Source: Lenzites betulinus (Eukaryota > Basidiomycota > Agaricomycetes > Polyporales > Polyporaceae). From it: a stretch of 64,000 bases of DNA. The notes beneath the pieces were generated by a model that did not search any database, was not told where the DNA came from, and saw nothing but the letters and a program-made list of their open reading frames with translations. The DNA lies in assembly GCA_022264855.1 (NCBI GenBank), contig JABYQU010000018.1, positions 186,001 to 250,000 on the forward strand, read 5' to 3'. A program made the translations under genes and the position numbers. Below are positions 1 to 11,804 of the stretch, one piece after another; the stretch's first letter is position 1; each line of letters begins with the position of its first letter.

Positions 1-390
1 TCCGCCTCCCGTCTGACGTCAAGCCTCCGATAGGTGCTGGTCCCCCTCTACGTGCATATCTTACCTATGGGCCAGCAGTAATGTTCCCTGAGAAGATTGT
101 GCGAGAGCAAGATGAACACGGCACCCATGCGGGTCGAAAATCGATCGACTGTCTGGTGTCTAACTTCGCGCTGTCCTCACTTGAACTATAGCGGAACGCC
201 GCCTGGCAAGGTTCGTACTCCGCGCCGTCTACAACTCTCCAGAACGTACGACTGCGATGACGCCCATCTCGGCTCCCTGCCTCGCCCATGCTGTCTGGTC
301 TTATTAACTCCAGCCAAACACCCTAATACTATTCATGGTGCACAGCTATACTCGTGTCCAATAGCCTGCATGTTTCCGCCCTACCCCCGC

Positions 391-397
391 ATATAAA
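391..397 (+). promoter_or_regulatory. TATA-like box of the MARVEL gene
   Basis: The sequence ATATAAA lies about 115 bp before the chosen ATG at 507. It is the only TATA-like match close to that start. The rest of 1-506 shows no supported gene; the short reading frames there overlap one another and lack family features. Confidence 0.4.
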
Positions 398-506
398 CCT
401 CGAGCTCGAGATCCTAGCATGCCCCACTCCCCTACGACCCCCGGCTCTGTACAATCATCTGCTGTGTCTACGTCGCCCAGAACACGATCGCCCCTTCATC
501 TGAACA

Positions 507-1335
507 ATGATGACTAGAAACAGCATCCGTATTGCTCTCTACGTCCTTCTGGTGCGTTTCCCGGCGTGTACTGTCATGTCGGGGCACTGATTTCCACGCC
601 CTCGTGCATATCGCATACCGCGCAGTGGCTCTTCTCTGCTGTTTTGTTCGGCCTTACGGCGACTCGCCTTCACTACACCCTCCACCTTCCCCCAAATGAT
701 CCTCTGAACCATGGCCACAGCTTCTACGACCCCATCGCCGCCGAGCTGCTGGCGGCCTCTATCCTCGCCATGTTTTGGTCCTCATTTATGTACGTCATCC
801 GCGCCGCATGTCCGCGTGCCTCGCGCGCTCTATGTTCTACAGTACTCACAATGCAATGTAACCCAGCATCCACATCATTCATAGGAGCTACGACTATGGC
901 CGGATCTCAACATTCGCCGCCGAGCTCGTCGGCCTCCTCGGGCTTTTCGCTCTCTACCTTGTCGGCGCCGCTATCTCCTCCGTATGCCCCTCTCGTATAA
1001 CTCATTGTACATTTACACTTACACACACGCACGGACCAGACGTTTTGGGGCAACTTGTTCTGGTGCCACCAATACTGGCAGTGCCGAGTCCTCACCGTAC
1101 TCGTCGCGTTCGCGTGGATGTGCTGGGTGCTCGTGTTTGCACTCGTCTTCGTCAGCGCGATGCTCGCGGCCACGAACCGCGCGTTCCTGCGCCCGCTCCA
1201 CGGGCAGTACGACGCTCGCGACAGCTTCTTCCGTACGTGTTCTATCTCTTCTTTGCAAGGCTGTCCGGCACGCGCTGACGAACGTTGGCAGAGCGCGAAT
1301 CCGAGCCGAAGCGACGGCGGGCGTGGTGCTTCTGA
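507..1335 (+). CDS. MARVEL-like four-TM membrane protein
   Basis: Small integral membrane protein of about 180 aa. Exons: 507-551, 626-789, 885-981, 1040-1232, 1292-1335, all with GT-AG introns, total 543 nt. Four hydrophobic stretches are visible: WLFSAVLFGLTATRL, the helix after YDPIAAELLAASILAMFW, AAELVGLLGLFALYLVGAAI, and LTVLVAFAWMCWVLVFALVF. The segment FWGNLFWCHQYWQCRVL, with a Trp/Cys-rich loop before the last helix, is typical of small fungal MARVEL-domain proteins. The tail is short and basic (PKRRRAW). MARVEL proteins organise membrane domains or vesicle traffic; the exact role here is unknown. The first exon encodes only 15 residues; of the two adjacent ATG codons at 507 and 510 the first was chosen. 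It lies upstream of other multi-TM genes, but no common regulation can be shown. Confidence 0.72.
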
Positions 1336-2302
1336 CCGGACTCGGTACTGATGTTTCTATGTGGGTTGTACGACCATGGTTTGCTATATCCTGTATGCTT
1401 CATGAGGGACTCTAACACGAATTTATTCGCGTTCTTGAACTACGATCGGGTCTTGAATGAGGGCGGGCTGTGGAATGGCGAATGCGTCTCCCGCGGCTAG
1501 GCGCCTATGGAAGTGATCCATAACAGTCGAGTAAGCTAAGTTGATACTGACTCGATCAAAACTTGAACTAACGGACTTGAAACAGGGCTAAGTACCTTCT
1601 GTGTGATTTCTGAGGTGAACTTCGCTTGACTCAATCGCTTCGTCGCGATGTTCTCTGTATCCGTATTTCTTCCTGTCCACAGTACCGGCAACAGTGTAGT
1701 CTGCATCGCAGTTGCTTTCGCGTCTCGGTAAGCTCAAGTGTACCTGTAACCAGTTCCATCCACCTAGCAGGGACTACAGGAAGATACCGATGTCAACGCT
1801 ATAGCACCCGTTGAGGACGTCCCGGTGCCGGTTGTCGTCTTCAACAGTGCCTTGGATGTCAAACGTTGTCTGTTTATGAGGATAGTCATCGTGAGTAAAC
1901 CTTCGTCGCAGACGTCCACCTTGACCGTCTCCAGCGACACCGTAACGTCCACAGTGTATGTCAGTGCGGATCTTCACGGTAAAGAACATGCTTCGTACTC
2001 GGGTTGTTCTGATTATTCTTCTTCAGGGGAAGGTCAAGCATGCGGGTCATCCCGCACTTCTATCGCCCTTTCCAAGATTCTCAAAACGTATGAGGTGTAG
2101 GCCGAAAGAGCACGCACACACTGGAGATTCCATCTCATCGTCGGACGGTTGGCAGGTGCCTACCGCCGAAAGATCGGAACGTCTCTGTGGCAATACAGTG
2201 AGTCTGTAAGCTATAATACATAACATCGACGCCTTGGGGCACCCCGAACCAGCTACGCCCGTATCCTCAGTCGATTCCTTTGGTACCTGTATAGTGCACG
2301 AA
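1336..2302. other. intergenic, no supported gene
   Basis: About 970 bp between the MARVEL gene and the first DUF6533 paralogue. Isolated splice-like signals occur (for example a GTAAGC near 1730 and a GTGAGT near 1890), with short open stretches between them. I could not join them into a frame with start, stop and recognisable family features. CTATAAT at 2211-2217, about 90 bp before the ATG at 2303, is a plausible TATA box for the next gene. Confidence 0.4.
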
Positions 2303-4173
2303 ATGTCTTCTTCCTCGGTGTCTATTCCTCCCGCAGACATCGTCCCACTCTACCAGTCAGCGTAAGTCGTTGCTTGAACCATGCTGTTACTGCCTCGATC
2401 GTAACTCATAATACACTCATACAGAGGGGTGTCGAATCTCTGCGGGACTGCGTCCGCCGGTACGTTGCTTCCGTGCCACGACTACAACACCAGATGTTAA
2501 CTGATCGTTGTGCTCATTTTGCTAGCCTTTTTCGTATACGATTATATCCTATGCCTGGGCAGGGAGTACCAATATGTCTGGCAATCGGGGATGTCCAAAG
2601 CCTCGCGACGCCTCTACCTGTACATCCGGTACATTTCCTTGCTGCATGCTGTCGTGCCGCTTGCGACAATTTCTCCGATATCGGACATGGTGGGCATACG
2701 TATTCAGCCTCGGAAATACACCCATGCACTCAAGTCTCATGTACAAACTTCGCACATAGAGGTGAACCTACACCCTATCATGAGCTCCTCACGATGCTAA
2801 CATGATCACGCTGAAGTTGCATAATACTAGACTGGACCATTTTGTGCATAACAACCCTGAACCTGCTCGGCTCTGCTAGTGAGTCTAACGTCGGGCGTGG
2901 TCCCGAGGCTACCTTCGAAATCCAGGATACAATGTTGACCGTCCACGGAAGTTCTTACCACGCTTAGGACCTACGTTCTCTCAGGGAAGAAGAAACTGTT
3001 GGGCGGGATTGTACTGGCGCTAGGGATCGTCCCGGTTCTCGTGAACATAGTGAGTGTTTACTGTTATGCTGATGTGATCCTGGGACCCAAGCGAGCTGAC
3101 GAACACTAGACCACAGCATATCAGTCCCCGCCGGTCAATCTTCCTCCTCCTAACAATTGTGTACAACCATACACGAAGAGCGTACTTATCGGGTTAGGGT
3201 GAGTACATCAGCCACTAAGCGCGCTAGGTACAGTTCGACGGTGCTTACCTTCGGGATTCGTAGACGTGAGCCGGACGCTGGTGACTTCACAGGTGGATAT
3301 GCATGCTAATACGTTCATACAGTCACGGTATGCGCCCGATCCGGTGCGATACTCGCCGACCTCATTACAATTATTGTGACCTGGCGGGCAACCAGAGCTT
3401 CGGGGCAGCAGGGCCCGGGAGGTAACTTCCAGCAGAAATCGTTGCATCATGTCATGTGGAAGAACGGTGAGCTTGTATCTCCTTCGACCGTACGTATACA
3501 CTGACGATGTGATAATCTTCTGTGTTGACGTCGGGTGAAGGGAATATCTATTTCATGTGCGTTTTGTTGTTCTCAACTAGACGCCGCCGCTTTGATGACA
3601 GATATATTATCTATTCATGACAGTACGCTATTATGCTTGAACATACTAGACCTCATTCTGAGCGCACTCTCGGTTTGTCCTGCCTAATGCTCTACGCCGT
3701 GCATGTATCACGACTTTAACCAAATCACCTCTCCGCTCCATAGATCACGTTCGAAGACAACCAAGGCAGTTATGCCATCGTCTTCCTTGATCCGTACGCT
3801 CGCCCCTCACCCCCTCACCTTCGACTCCTCTTGCCGCTGACCACCATGTATACCATGAAGCATGACCTCTATCCTCAACTCACGCTTCCTGCTCGATCTG
3901 TACGAAACGAACGCGAAGCTCGAATGCGGCGGCTCATCCCTCTCCCAGTCACACCTCGATCTCAGCCTCCACTTCACCGGTATCGAGGGAGACGATGCTA
4001 GGGCCCCCGCGGACTCGCCCTTCCTCAGCTCCTTTGCCGGTCCTGTCCACCATTCGTTCTCTAATGCCGATATGGACCTCGATGCGGTGCATGGCGAGCC
4101 CGAGGCGGGGCCATCTATCGACGACAGCGGCCCAGACTCACGATTCGACGGCGTGACGCACTCAGATACCTAG
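2303..4173 (+). CDS. DUF6533 multi-pass membrane protein (tandem copy 1)
   Basis: Predicted 369-aa membrane protein. Exons: 2303-2361, 2425-2459, 2526-2689, 2760-2761, 2817-2878, 2952-3049, 3110-3198, 3264-3265, 3323-3466, 3581-3672, 3744-3793, 3861-4173 (1110 nt). The DUF6533 signature is in exon 3: FFVYDYILCLGREYQYVW, the family pattern of an acidic/aromatic loop ending in a W. Later exons give TYVLSG, LPPPNNC, ADLITIIVTWRATR and the C-terminal SILNSRFLLDLYE, also typical of the family. The order is several TM helices, then a hydrophilic Ser/Asp-rich tail. Every exon has an equivalent in the neighbour at 4811-6678 with the same phase. Two exons are only 2 nt long (AG and AC) and are needed to hold the frame. 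Function is unknown; DUF6533 proteins form large, mostly uncharacterised families in mushrooms. Confidence 0.75.
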
Positions 4174-4810
4174 GCCATCTGACAGTTCGCCGGCACACAT
4201 ACACAGATACTCACGCCTGCCATGAAGCACATCCGCGAGTGAATCTGTTTTGCACCCTCATCCATCTGTCCTTGCGCCACCGCCCGCTTGTATCGTGGTA
4301 TTCATGTTTAAAACTGTCATAGATACTCCTCACCTGCACACGGTCACTTTCTGCTTTCGTCTTTCGACTGCCCACGACACGCCCCCGACTCTAACCCCTC
4401 CTCGAATAGGAACGCACATAACATATCACTGATACTAAAGCACGTAGAGCCTCTATTGCAGAAGACTTCCTCGCGACCCTATCTTGGAAAAATCTCAAGC
4501 TGGCGACAGCGCAGTGTCGTGTTATTGACAACGAGCGGCGTGTCTAATCTGGACGTGATTGTGGCTCAGCGACATGGTTAATGCTACGACACAATCCCCG
4601 CACGGAAGGCGCACATCCTTTTCGGGGCGATAAGCACAGAGAGGTGACACGCTCGATCCTTGCCCCATCTCGCCGTCGATTGGTGGTCCATCCCAGTAGG
4701 ATTCACTCAGCGTAGCATGTCCATGTGCATAGTGCTATAAGTCATTCACTCAACAATGACTTCCGACCGAACTCACACTCATCCCTCTCCTTCAACGTCA
4801 AGGGCACACA
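4174..4810. other. intergenic spacer between tandem DUF6533 genes
   Basis: Holds the presumed 3' UTR of the first copy and the promoter of the second. CTATAAG at 4735-4741, about 75 bp before the ATG at 4811, matches the CTATAAT seen at a similar distance before the first copy. Nothing else is recognisable. Confidence 0.4.
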
Positions 4811-6678
4811 ATGTCTGCCTCTTCCGCGGCCACTCAGACAGCAGCCACAATCCTACTCTATCAAACCACGTACGTCGTCTCCTCAATTCTCGAGCTCACA
4901 CCGGCCGTGAGCGACAATACGACGCTCGCATATAGGAGAGTGTATAATATCTGCGGGATTGCGGCCATCGGTGAGTTTGCCCCCCATCCCGATTTAGAAA
5001 CCAGAACCTGAAGTTCTGACGGAATCGTGCATCGTTTCGACAGCCTTGTTTCTGTATGATTACGCCCTATGCCTTGACAGGGAGTACAACTTCGTTTGGC
5101 GGTCGGGGAAATCCAAGGCATCGACTCGGCTTTTGTACCTATTGAACAGGTACACCCACTTGTCAAGTTGTATCCTAGAGTTAGTGATCATTCCTCCCGT
5201 GTTGAACGTTGTGAGTACACGTTTCTAGGACCTGTGTAGCGATTTCTCAAATTTAGACGTTTTTATGCACGCAGAGGTAATTGTTCACCCCTTCAGTCCT
5301 TCGCCCTGTACGACGACGATAATTGACGCCGGCGTCCTCAAGCTGCACGGTGATAATCTGGACCCTCACTTGCGCAGAGCTTCTAGAACTCATCGGGACT
5401 GCCAGTAAGTCCTTCCGCCTATGGATCTGACTGGCTACGAGGTTAAGGGTACAGCTGCTGATCGCACACGGCAGTGCTTACCACTATTAGGACATATGTT
5501 CTCTCAGGCCAAAACAAGCCGTTGGGAGCAATTGCATTCATACTGAGCCTCGGCCCGTTCCTCGTGAATACGGTGGGCCTTTGGGTATACTTATATGGGC
5601 CTGGAAACTAGCTCATGCACGTTTATGTAGAGCGCAACATATCAATTCTTGCCTATCAATCTTCCACCTCCCCAAAACTGTGTTCAAGCATCCACAGGAA
5701 GCGTGCTCTTAAATCTAGGGTGAGTGCTTGCCGTATCAAGCATGCATGGGGGATATTTGAGATGTTGACCCTATCAATTCGTAGATGTGAGTGAGATGCT
5801 TGTGGATTTATTGACGGACATTGACCGTAAGCCGTTCGAATAGGGACTATCTGCTCACGAACTACCGCGATCCTCGCTGACCTTATAACAATTATCGTGA
5901 CATGGCGGGCAACGAGAAAATCCCACCAGGGCCTAGGAGATGGCTTTCAGCGGCGGTCTCTAGAACACGTTATGTGGACGAACGGTGAGCCTCCATTCTT
6001 GATATCGTTTCCAACTGCTTTGAGACGATGACTGACAGTACGACTATCTTTTGTACCCGCGTCTTCTTAGGTAGTGTCTATTTCTTGTAGGTAATAATGC
6101 GCCCAGTCGTAGACTCTGTCGTGACCGATGTCCCCTATCATAGCACGCTGCTATTCATCAACATTCTGGACCTTATTCTGGTCACACTCTCGGTACGTAC
6201 ATCTGCTTATAACATGCCGCGCATAACGGCCTCAAACACGGGCCTCTCCCGTAGATTACAACACCAAACGACCAAGGGAACTTCGTCGCGCTCTTTCTGC
6301 AACCGTATGCCCGTCATGATACTCCGCCTCCAGCTATTGCGCTACTGACTACCATGTACATTGCTTAGCGCGGCCTCAATCTTGAACTGTCACTTCCTGC
6401 TCGACCTCTACGAGGCAAACGCGCGCCTCGAATGCGGCGGCTCGTCCCTCTCTCCATCTTACTCCGACCTCAGCCTCCATTTCACGGGAATCCAAGCTCA
6501 GGCAGGGGATGCGCCCGAGAATTCGTCCTTCCTTACTTCGTTTGCTGGCTCGATTAGACATCCGTTTCCTGACTCTGCCGATCCGGACACCGACCTGATC
6601 ACTGACGAGCCTCCGGCGATGCCGCTTGTGCCAGTGCAGACGGCGGGACGGCCGGTGAGCCCAGGTGTAGCGACGTGA
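4811..6678 (+). CDS. DUF6533 multi-pass membrane protein (tandem copy 2)
   Basis: Predicted 366-aa paralogue of the gene just upstream. Exons: 4811-4869, 4936-4970, 5044-5210, 5275-5276, 5343-5404, 5475-5572, 5631-5719, 5785-5786, 5844-5984, 6107-6192, 6255-6304, 6369-6678 (1101 nt). Exon lengths 59, 35, 62, 98, 89 and 50 are identical to copy 1. The signature LFLYDYALCLDREYNFVW is the DUF6533 motif. Further shared blocks are TYVLSGQNK, LPPPQNC, ADLITIIVTWRATR and SILNCHFLLDLYE. The last acidic/Ser-rich stretch is a cytosolic-type tail. Without the 2-nt exons AG and AT the phases of the flanking exons are incompatible and stops appear. Cellular role unknown. The close match in structure implies a recent tandem duplication under coding constraint. 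Confidence 0.77.
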
Positions 6679-8208
6679 CACATTCCTACCATAGAATATT
6701 GAGCAGCACATAGTCTTCGCATGTTAGTTCAGTAGTATCGCAACGCACCCGGCACCAGTAACCACCAGCACACCATCCATAGCCGTTTGACAGCTCCCGT
6801 GTCGAATCTTATATCCTAAGTAAATTCTCCGTCGGTTGTCGTACATTACAGCCATTCTGGTCGTTAACGTGGGTATATGAAGCGTGCATTTGAGGTCAAA
6901 AGGGTACGGTAATCCACCGCCTAACATTACGGCGCTAAATGACGCAAACGTTCCGTTCTTCGCCGTGGTGTGCTTATACTCTCTCTCTCCCATCCCTCCA
7001 CGAAACTCTTCCGCTAAGCATTGGAACTCCGTTGAAACTCATGGCGCTCGATGTTTCTGCTCTCTGTACTGCACCGGGTACTCGCCTTCTTGCTTGCGCC
7101 TCGCAGAGCGACTCCTGGCAGTCCCAGTATTGCTCGTGACTTTCAAGTTCTCCTCTTTTGACAGTCATTTGCGAAGAAAGGACATGTCATATCCCTCTCA
7201 CTACTTGCGCATTTTTTACGTTCCAGCTACATAAGTGTCGTTGCAAACCTGTGGCATGGACAGGTCTCGCTCCTTTCTTGCTTGGAACCGTGCGACGTAC
7301 GTCGTCCACAATTTCCTCTCTATTATTTCCTTTCCAGTTGACGTTGACGATGGTACACGTGTACTCATAGGATCAGTCCTTTTGATCGTTCTCCTGCGCT
7401 GAACTAGGTGTCAGACGGCGCGAAACAAATTCCAAGAGGACTCGATCAATTGCTCGGGTTGTGTCTGGCAACGCCTTCGGATCCCCATCAAACAGAGGTC
7501 GACTGTTCGCTATCGACGTATGCTTGACCGCGTGGTTAAATCAGACGTTCGCGATGGCATCGTTCACTGGCGCTCTTCTAACACTGGGAAGCCTGATATT
7601 CATTGTAGGATGTCGTGTCAACCATCATGCATGAAATCGCTTCGGTTGCAAACTCATACGCCAATCCAGAGTTTCGTAGTGCGCCTGCGTATAGACCTCA
7701 CCTCTCAAAGCTACGCTCGCGGCGTTGTCACTAGCTTGTTAGGACAAACCCATGCTTTGTGAGGGCGCTTGGGGCTTGGAGCTTCTCCGAAAAGCTGTCG
7801 GAGGGAAAGGCGTGCGCCTTGTCCTCCGCGCTCAGAAGAAGCTTCTCCTCGCGTGCGCCAACTCCGCGTTACGTCGAGGTTCGCACTCCGTCAGCGCGAA
7901 AAGGAGGCCCACGCCCAATATACGCAAAGTTTGTACGTTAGTGGTGAGTGCGCTGCTGCCTCGGCACCTGATCCCGAGCTCGTGCTTGGTCTATCGCCGA
8001 TCCGCTCGGAGTGGGCGACAGGTCTTCTTCGGCGGGCGACAGATAGCGTGCATGCGACGCTCGAGTCGAAGAGATCCATAAAATCCCCGAGGAGGCTTGA
8101 TGCGCGCTGCGCTCGCGCGGGACTCCCTACCTTTCCCCCCACCTCGCTTGCCACTGCAAATCGCCACCCACGCGCCGCCGACCCCTGTAACGCCGATGCG
8201 CGGGGAGG
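6679..8208. other. intergenic, possibly a decayed membrane-protein gene
   Basis: 1.5 kb without a supported intact gene. Between about 7040 and 7660 there are short hydrophobic stretches in different frames (for example MFLLSVLHRVLAFLLA, TRVLIGSVLLIVLLR, MASFTGALLTLGSLIFI) separated by stops and splice-like signals. This could be a broken relative of the neighbouring multi-TM genes, but I could not build a consistent model. 7750-8200 is GC-rich with long overlapping frames on both strands and no family features. Confidence 0.25.
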
Positions 8209-9663
8209 ATGGGATCTACCAACGTGCTGACGGCGTTTCTCAGCAAGGAGCTGGTGTACACCAATGCGCGTGATCTGAGCTATAGCGAGGTCGCGTGTGT
8301 CACGGTATTGACTTGGGACGTGCTTATTATGGTTTCGGAAGAGGTACGTTTACATTCCTAATATGAGAACAAACGACTCACTCTCTCATGTAAAGGTCGA
8401 CCTTATCTGGAGGTCAGCGGCATTGTGGGATTTTGAATGATGCCCCCTGACGGACATGAGCAGAAGAGCTTGGACGCCGGCAAAGATAATGTATCTCGTT
8501 GCGCGATACCTGCCATGGCTCGTCCAATTGTAAGTACCTAATCATTACATCCAATGGTCTTACGAGACACTCATGATCTATTCTTAGAGCGTTGCTGTCG
8601 ATTAATGTGAACGGAAGCACTGGCCTCGAGTTTACTGTGGGACAGTGCGCGGCATGGCAGGTCGTCCAGGGCGTTCTATTACAGGTCATTGTGACGACCG
8701 TAGATGTCATTCTCATCACTCGAGGTAACGAAACGCTCTTCATGTACCATCTCCGACTTCCTGACGTCACTTTTCTTAGTGTATGCTCTGTACAGCAGGA
8801 GTCGCCTCCTTCTCGGCGTCCTTGGCAGTCTCTTTCTTGCGGAGCTCACCTTTCTCTGCTATGTCCTCGCAGTCGTCACTCCGCGGCTTACCTACGACGA
8901 CGAATGCTACGTCACCTCCAGCCCCGCGATCTTCCAGTACTACTGGTATGCACATCTCCATGCTTCCGCCGCCGGACCCCTCGCTGAATCGCTTACAGGA
9001 TCATTTCCCTCATATTCGAAACTATTCTTTTCTCCCTCACGATGTACAGGTTCGGCGAAGCGGTGCGGCAAGGATGGGGCAAAGGCCCTGTTCTGCAGCA
9101 GTTCGTGACCGATGGCACGTGGGCGTATGCCCTCATCTTCCTCGTCATGCTCATCAACATGATGCTGTACAAGTATGTTCATTCGACCTTGACCGGGATT
9201 TGCTATACGTACGTCGCCTGTCACATTTGTTTTTGCATGCACTGTGCTTACCACGTACCACAGATGGCTCCTCGTCGTCCTCTCATTTGCCGTACGTTCC
9301 GCCTGACTTCACGCCCCATCATCCACAGTAACGCACTTTGCTCACGCTGTCGTAGGGATCACGCCTCGTCCTCAACCCCCGCCGCGCGTACATCTCACGC
9401 GAAGCCCCGCCCAGTCGCCTCGACAGCTCGCATCCGATCGAGCTCACGCGCTTCTCGGGGCTCGCCTCGCCCGTCCGCGCTGCGGCGGGCGTCCTCGTCA
9501 CGATCGAGCACATCAGCGACAGTGAGCAACGTCCCCTCCGTGGTGGCGGCTGGATGCTCACACTCCTTTGTCCGCAGGTGACGCACAATGGGACAAGCGG
9601 GATGATGTCGAGAAGCAGACCGAGTCGCGGTGCACGACGGAGGGTAGCGTGTGTGCGATGTAG
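8209..9663 (+). CDS. DUF6533 multi-pass membrane protein (divergent)
   Basis: Predicted 336-aa protein. Exons: 8209-8343, 8396-8412, 8464-8529, 8588-8724, 8780-8945, 8999-9208, 9264-9291, 9356-9521, 9578-9663 (1011 nt). The N-terminal DUF6533 block runs across exons 1-3: TWDVLIMVSEEVDLIWRR, then KIMYLVARYLPWL. Next come the W/C-rich extracellular segment around GQCAAWQVVQGVLLQ, the conserved VYALYSRSR loop, and further helices ending in WLLVVLSFAGSRLVLNPR. The SRLVLNPRRA end of the last helix is a family hallmark. It differs in intron positions from the tandem pair, so it is an older relative. It needs no 2-nt exon. Function unknown. Confidence 0.78.
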
Positions 9664-10080
9664 GCTACTGGGGCTAGCGCTGTATTGTGTACTGTTGAAG
9701 TAGAAGAGGAATGTATCGATACATGCACGGGCAAGCGGCGGCACAATGATAGAACTCCAAAGAAACACGGTTGAAAATTTGTGAATAGCGGGTGCTATTT
9801 TTATACGCTCAGATGTGCGGCGGCCATTCCAAGAACTCAATACACCTTGTGCGAATAGTCACGGCGTTTGGGCACAGTGGTCTTCCCCCGAACTATGAGT
9901 AATGTTCGTGGAGGATATTCTGTCACTGGCAATGAGACATAGCAGGCCACTGCCGGATATCCACGACTTCGGGTAACTTCACTGACAGCAATGACGGAGT
10001 ACACCAACCCGGCCAATGGGCGCAGCTACACAATTATATATCATCGTAGCGACTGTTCATCCACCCAAAGAAAATATCGA
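9664..10080. other. convergent 3' spacer
   Basis: 417 bp between the stops of the DUF6533 gene (plus) and the F-box gene (minus). It presumably holds both 3' UTRs. No gene or repeat is seen. Confidence 0.4.
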
Positions 10081-11804
10081 TTACCCCCAGAGATCATCCT
10101 CCATCGTTTCTGAAAGGGGTCAGATGTGACGGTGATTCGACGCAAAGAGATAAATCAACGTACCAATAGGCCCTTCGGTAACGTGCGCGCTGAGAAGCCA
10201 TCGCCAATCCTCGGAGCCAAAATCCTTGATAGTGCCAGACACCACCCTGTCGGCGGGCCATAGCTCGGTGTGCGCTATCGCTCCGGTAAACTGGTCGCGT
10301 ACGACGTAGGAAAGTTGACGCCGCCATCCAACAAGCTCCAACATGCTCAGGGGCTGCTCGAGTAGCCTTAGATAGCCCTCCTGTCTGCAGTGGAATAATG
10401 TAGGGAAAACGTGTATGTACCGGAGGCGGGGGCATTTCTTTATCTAGATGCAGAGAAGGCAGAACATGAGTCAGAACCAGCTTAAGTGCATGCCGAGACG
10501 AGCATGTTCAGAAGCTTACCAGCCTGTCGACCAGGATATCGGGATCTATGCATGTTTGCGGCGTGCTCGTCACAGTGACAGTGAAGATTAACAGCAGAGC
10601 CGACAGCCTGTCTGGCAGGAATTGGTCCAAGGTCTGGAGGTCTTCATCGCAGTTGATGGTCATACCGATCCCCAGAGTCCGCAGCGCGGTGAGCTCCCGC
10701 AGCACCTCGAGCACCGGAGTAAGATCAATCGCAGTGCAGGATTGTTTTTCGATTTCCGGGGTGACATCCAAGCGAACGAGGTTGAGCCTATTCCGAATAA
10801 AAGACGCAACGGCATGAAGGCCGTCGTCGAGGTCCCTCAAGTCGCTCAAGCGCCAGGTCGAGTATATCAGCCTGAATGACACGAGATGTGGGAGGGAGTT
10901 CCGCATAGCGCCAAGCATGCACAGTAGGGGGGCCGACACAGTGCGAATTGAAAGGGAACGCAGATTAAAACATTGAGAAAGAAGGGGGGCGACGAGGAAG
11001 CTCGCCCGATCGAGTCCCCGGAAGAAGATCCCACGAAGCGTATTGCCATTCGCCTTAAAGACCTCCGGGTCAAGCGCTGTCGGATCTGACGGCCTTTCTA
11101 CTGTTCTCCTGTCCTCATACTGGCTCCTCACCAGCGCCAGGCGATGCAAATTAGGTAGGTGCGCGAGTTGAGCGATGCATTGCCAAGTCGCTCTGATTGA
11201 TCGTTAGATAGCACTGTGACTGATATCTTCACCAGGGTACGCACGGAATTTGCACATAGGTAAGCGTCGGCGCTGATGCCTTGACGATAGCTGCTAGTAA
11301 TTGTGGCCGCAATGGTGGTCGGGAACATAACCACGTGAAGCTATTTAGACGGGTCAAATTCTGGAAAGCCCCCAGAAATATATCTGTTGTTTGGAACGGA
11401 TCGTGTGGGTGCCGTGCATGCGCCAGCGCTCCAAGCCACTTACCCGTGTCTAGATTCGGTTTGCGAAGGGCGCATGCATGGATCGTCAGCTCGCGGATGA
11501 TGTGGGCGAACTCGGTGTTGTGAGTGATGTGCACCAGTAACTCCTGTGCACGCTTTGCTTGTTTCGCCATCTGAACGAGCTCCATTGCGGAAGCAATACC
11601 CTCATGTGCGTTCCAAGGATGCATAGAAGGAATGCCTAGGCAAATCTTGGTACGTGAAAATATTAGCCGCTGCGTTGCGTCATGAAAGGACCGGGAGAGG
11701 TGAAGACAAGTCCTCTGATCCGCGGCGGGTAGCAGCTTCAATATCTCGTTCCATAGCTCCGGTGGAAGGACAGGATGAGTGTTATCTAGCGTCATGGGCT
11801 CCAT
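10081..11804 (-). CDS. F-box protein
   Basis: Predicted 513-aa F-box protein. Exons on the minus strand: 11804-11245, 11192-10520, 10443-10164, 10109-10081. The F-box is at residues about 11-48, LPPELWNEILKLLP followed by DQRTCLHLSRSFHDATQRL, the usual Skp1-binding helix set. The remainder is Leu-rich (for example NLRSLSIRTVSAPLL, LRTLGIGMT), consistent with a substrate-binding repeat region but without clean LRR spacing. It ends in a W-rich segment, GSEDWRWLLSAH. F-box proteins link substrates to SCF ubiquitin ligases; the substrate is unknown. The donor used after codon 186 is GTGCGT at 11244, because the later GTGAAG would create a stop. A paralogue of the same layout lies at 32308-35553. 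Confidence 0.75.

Noticed and set aside
1626..2100. Small spliced gene between the MARVEL and DUF6533 loci
   Set aside because: The best spliced model ends after about 37 residues and matches nothing; left as intergenic.
7769..8230. 153-codon frame overlapping the start of the third DUF6533 gene
   Set aside because: Overlaps the true first exon in another frame; GC-rich composition explains it.
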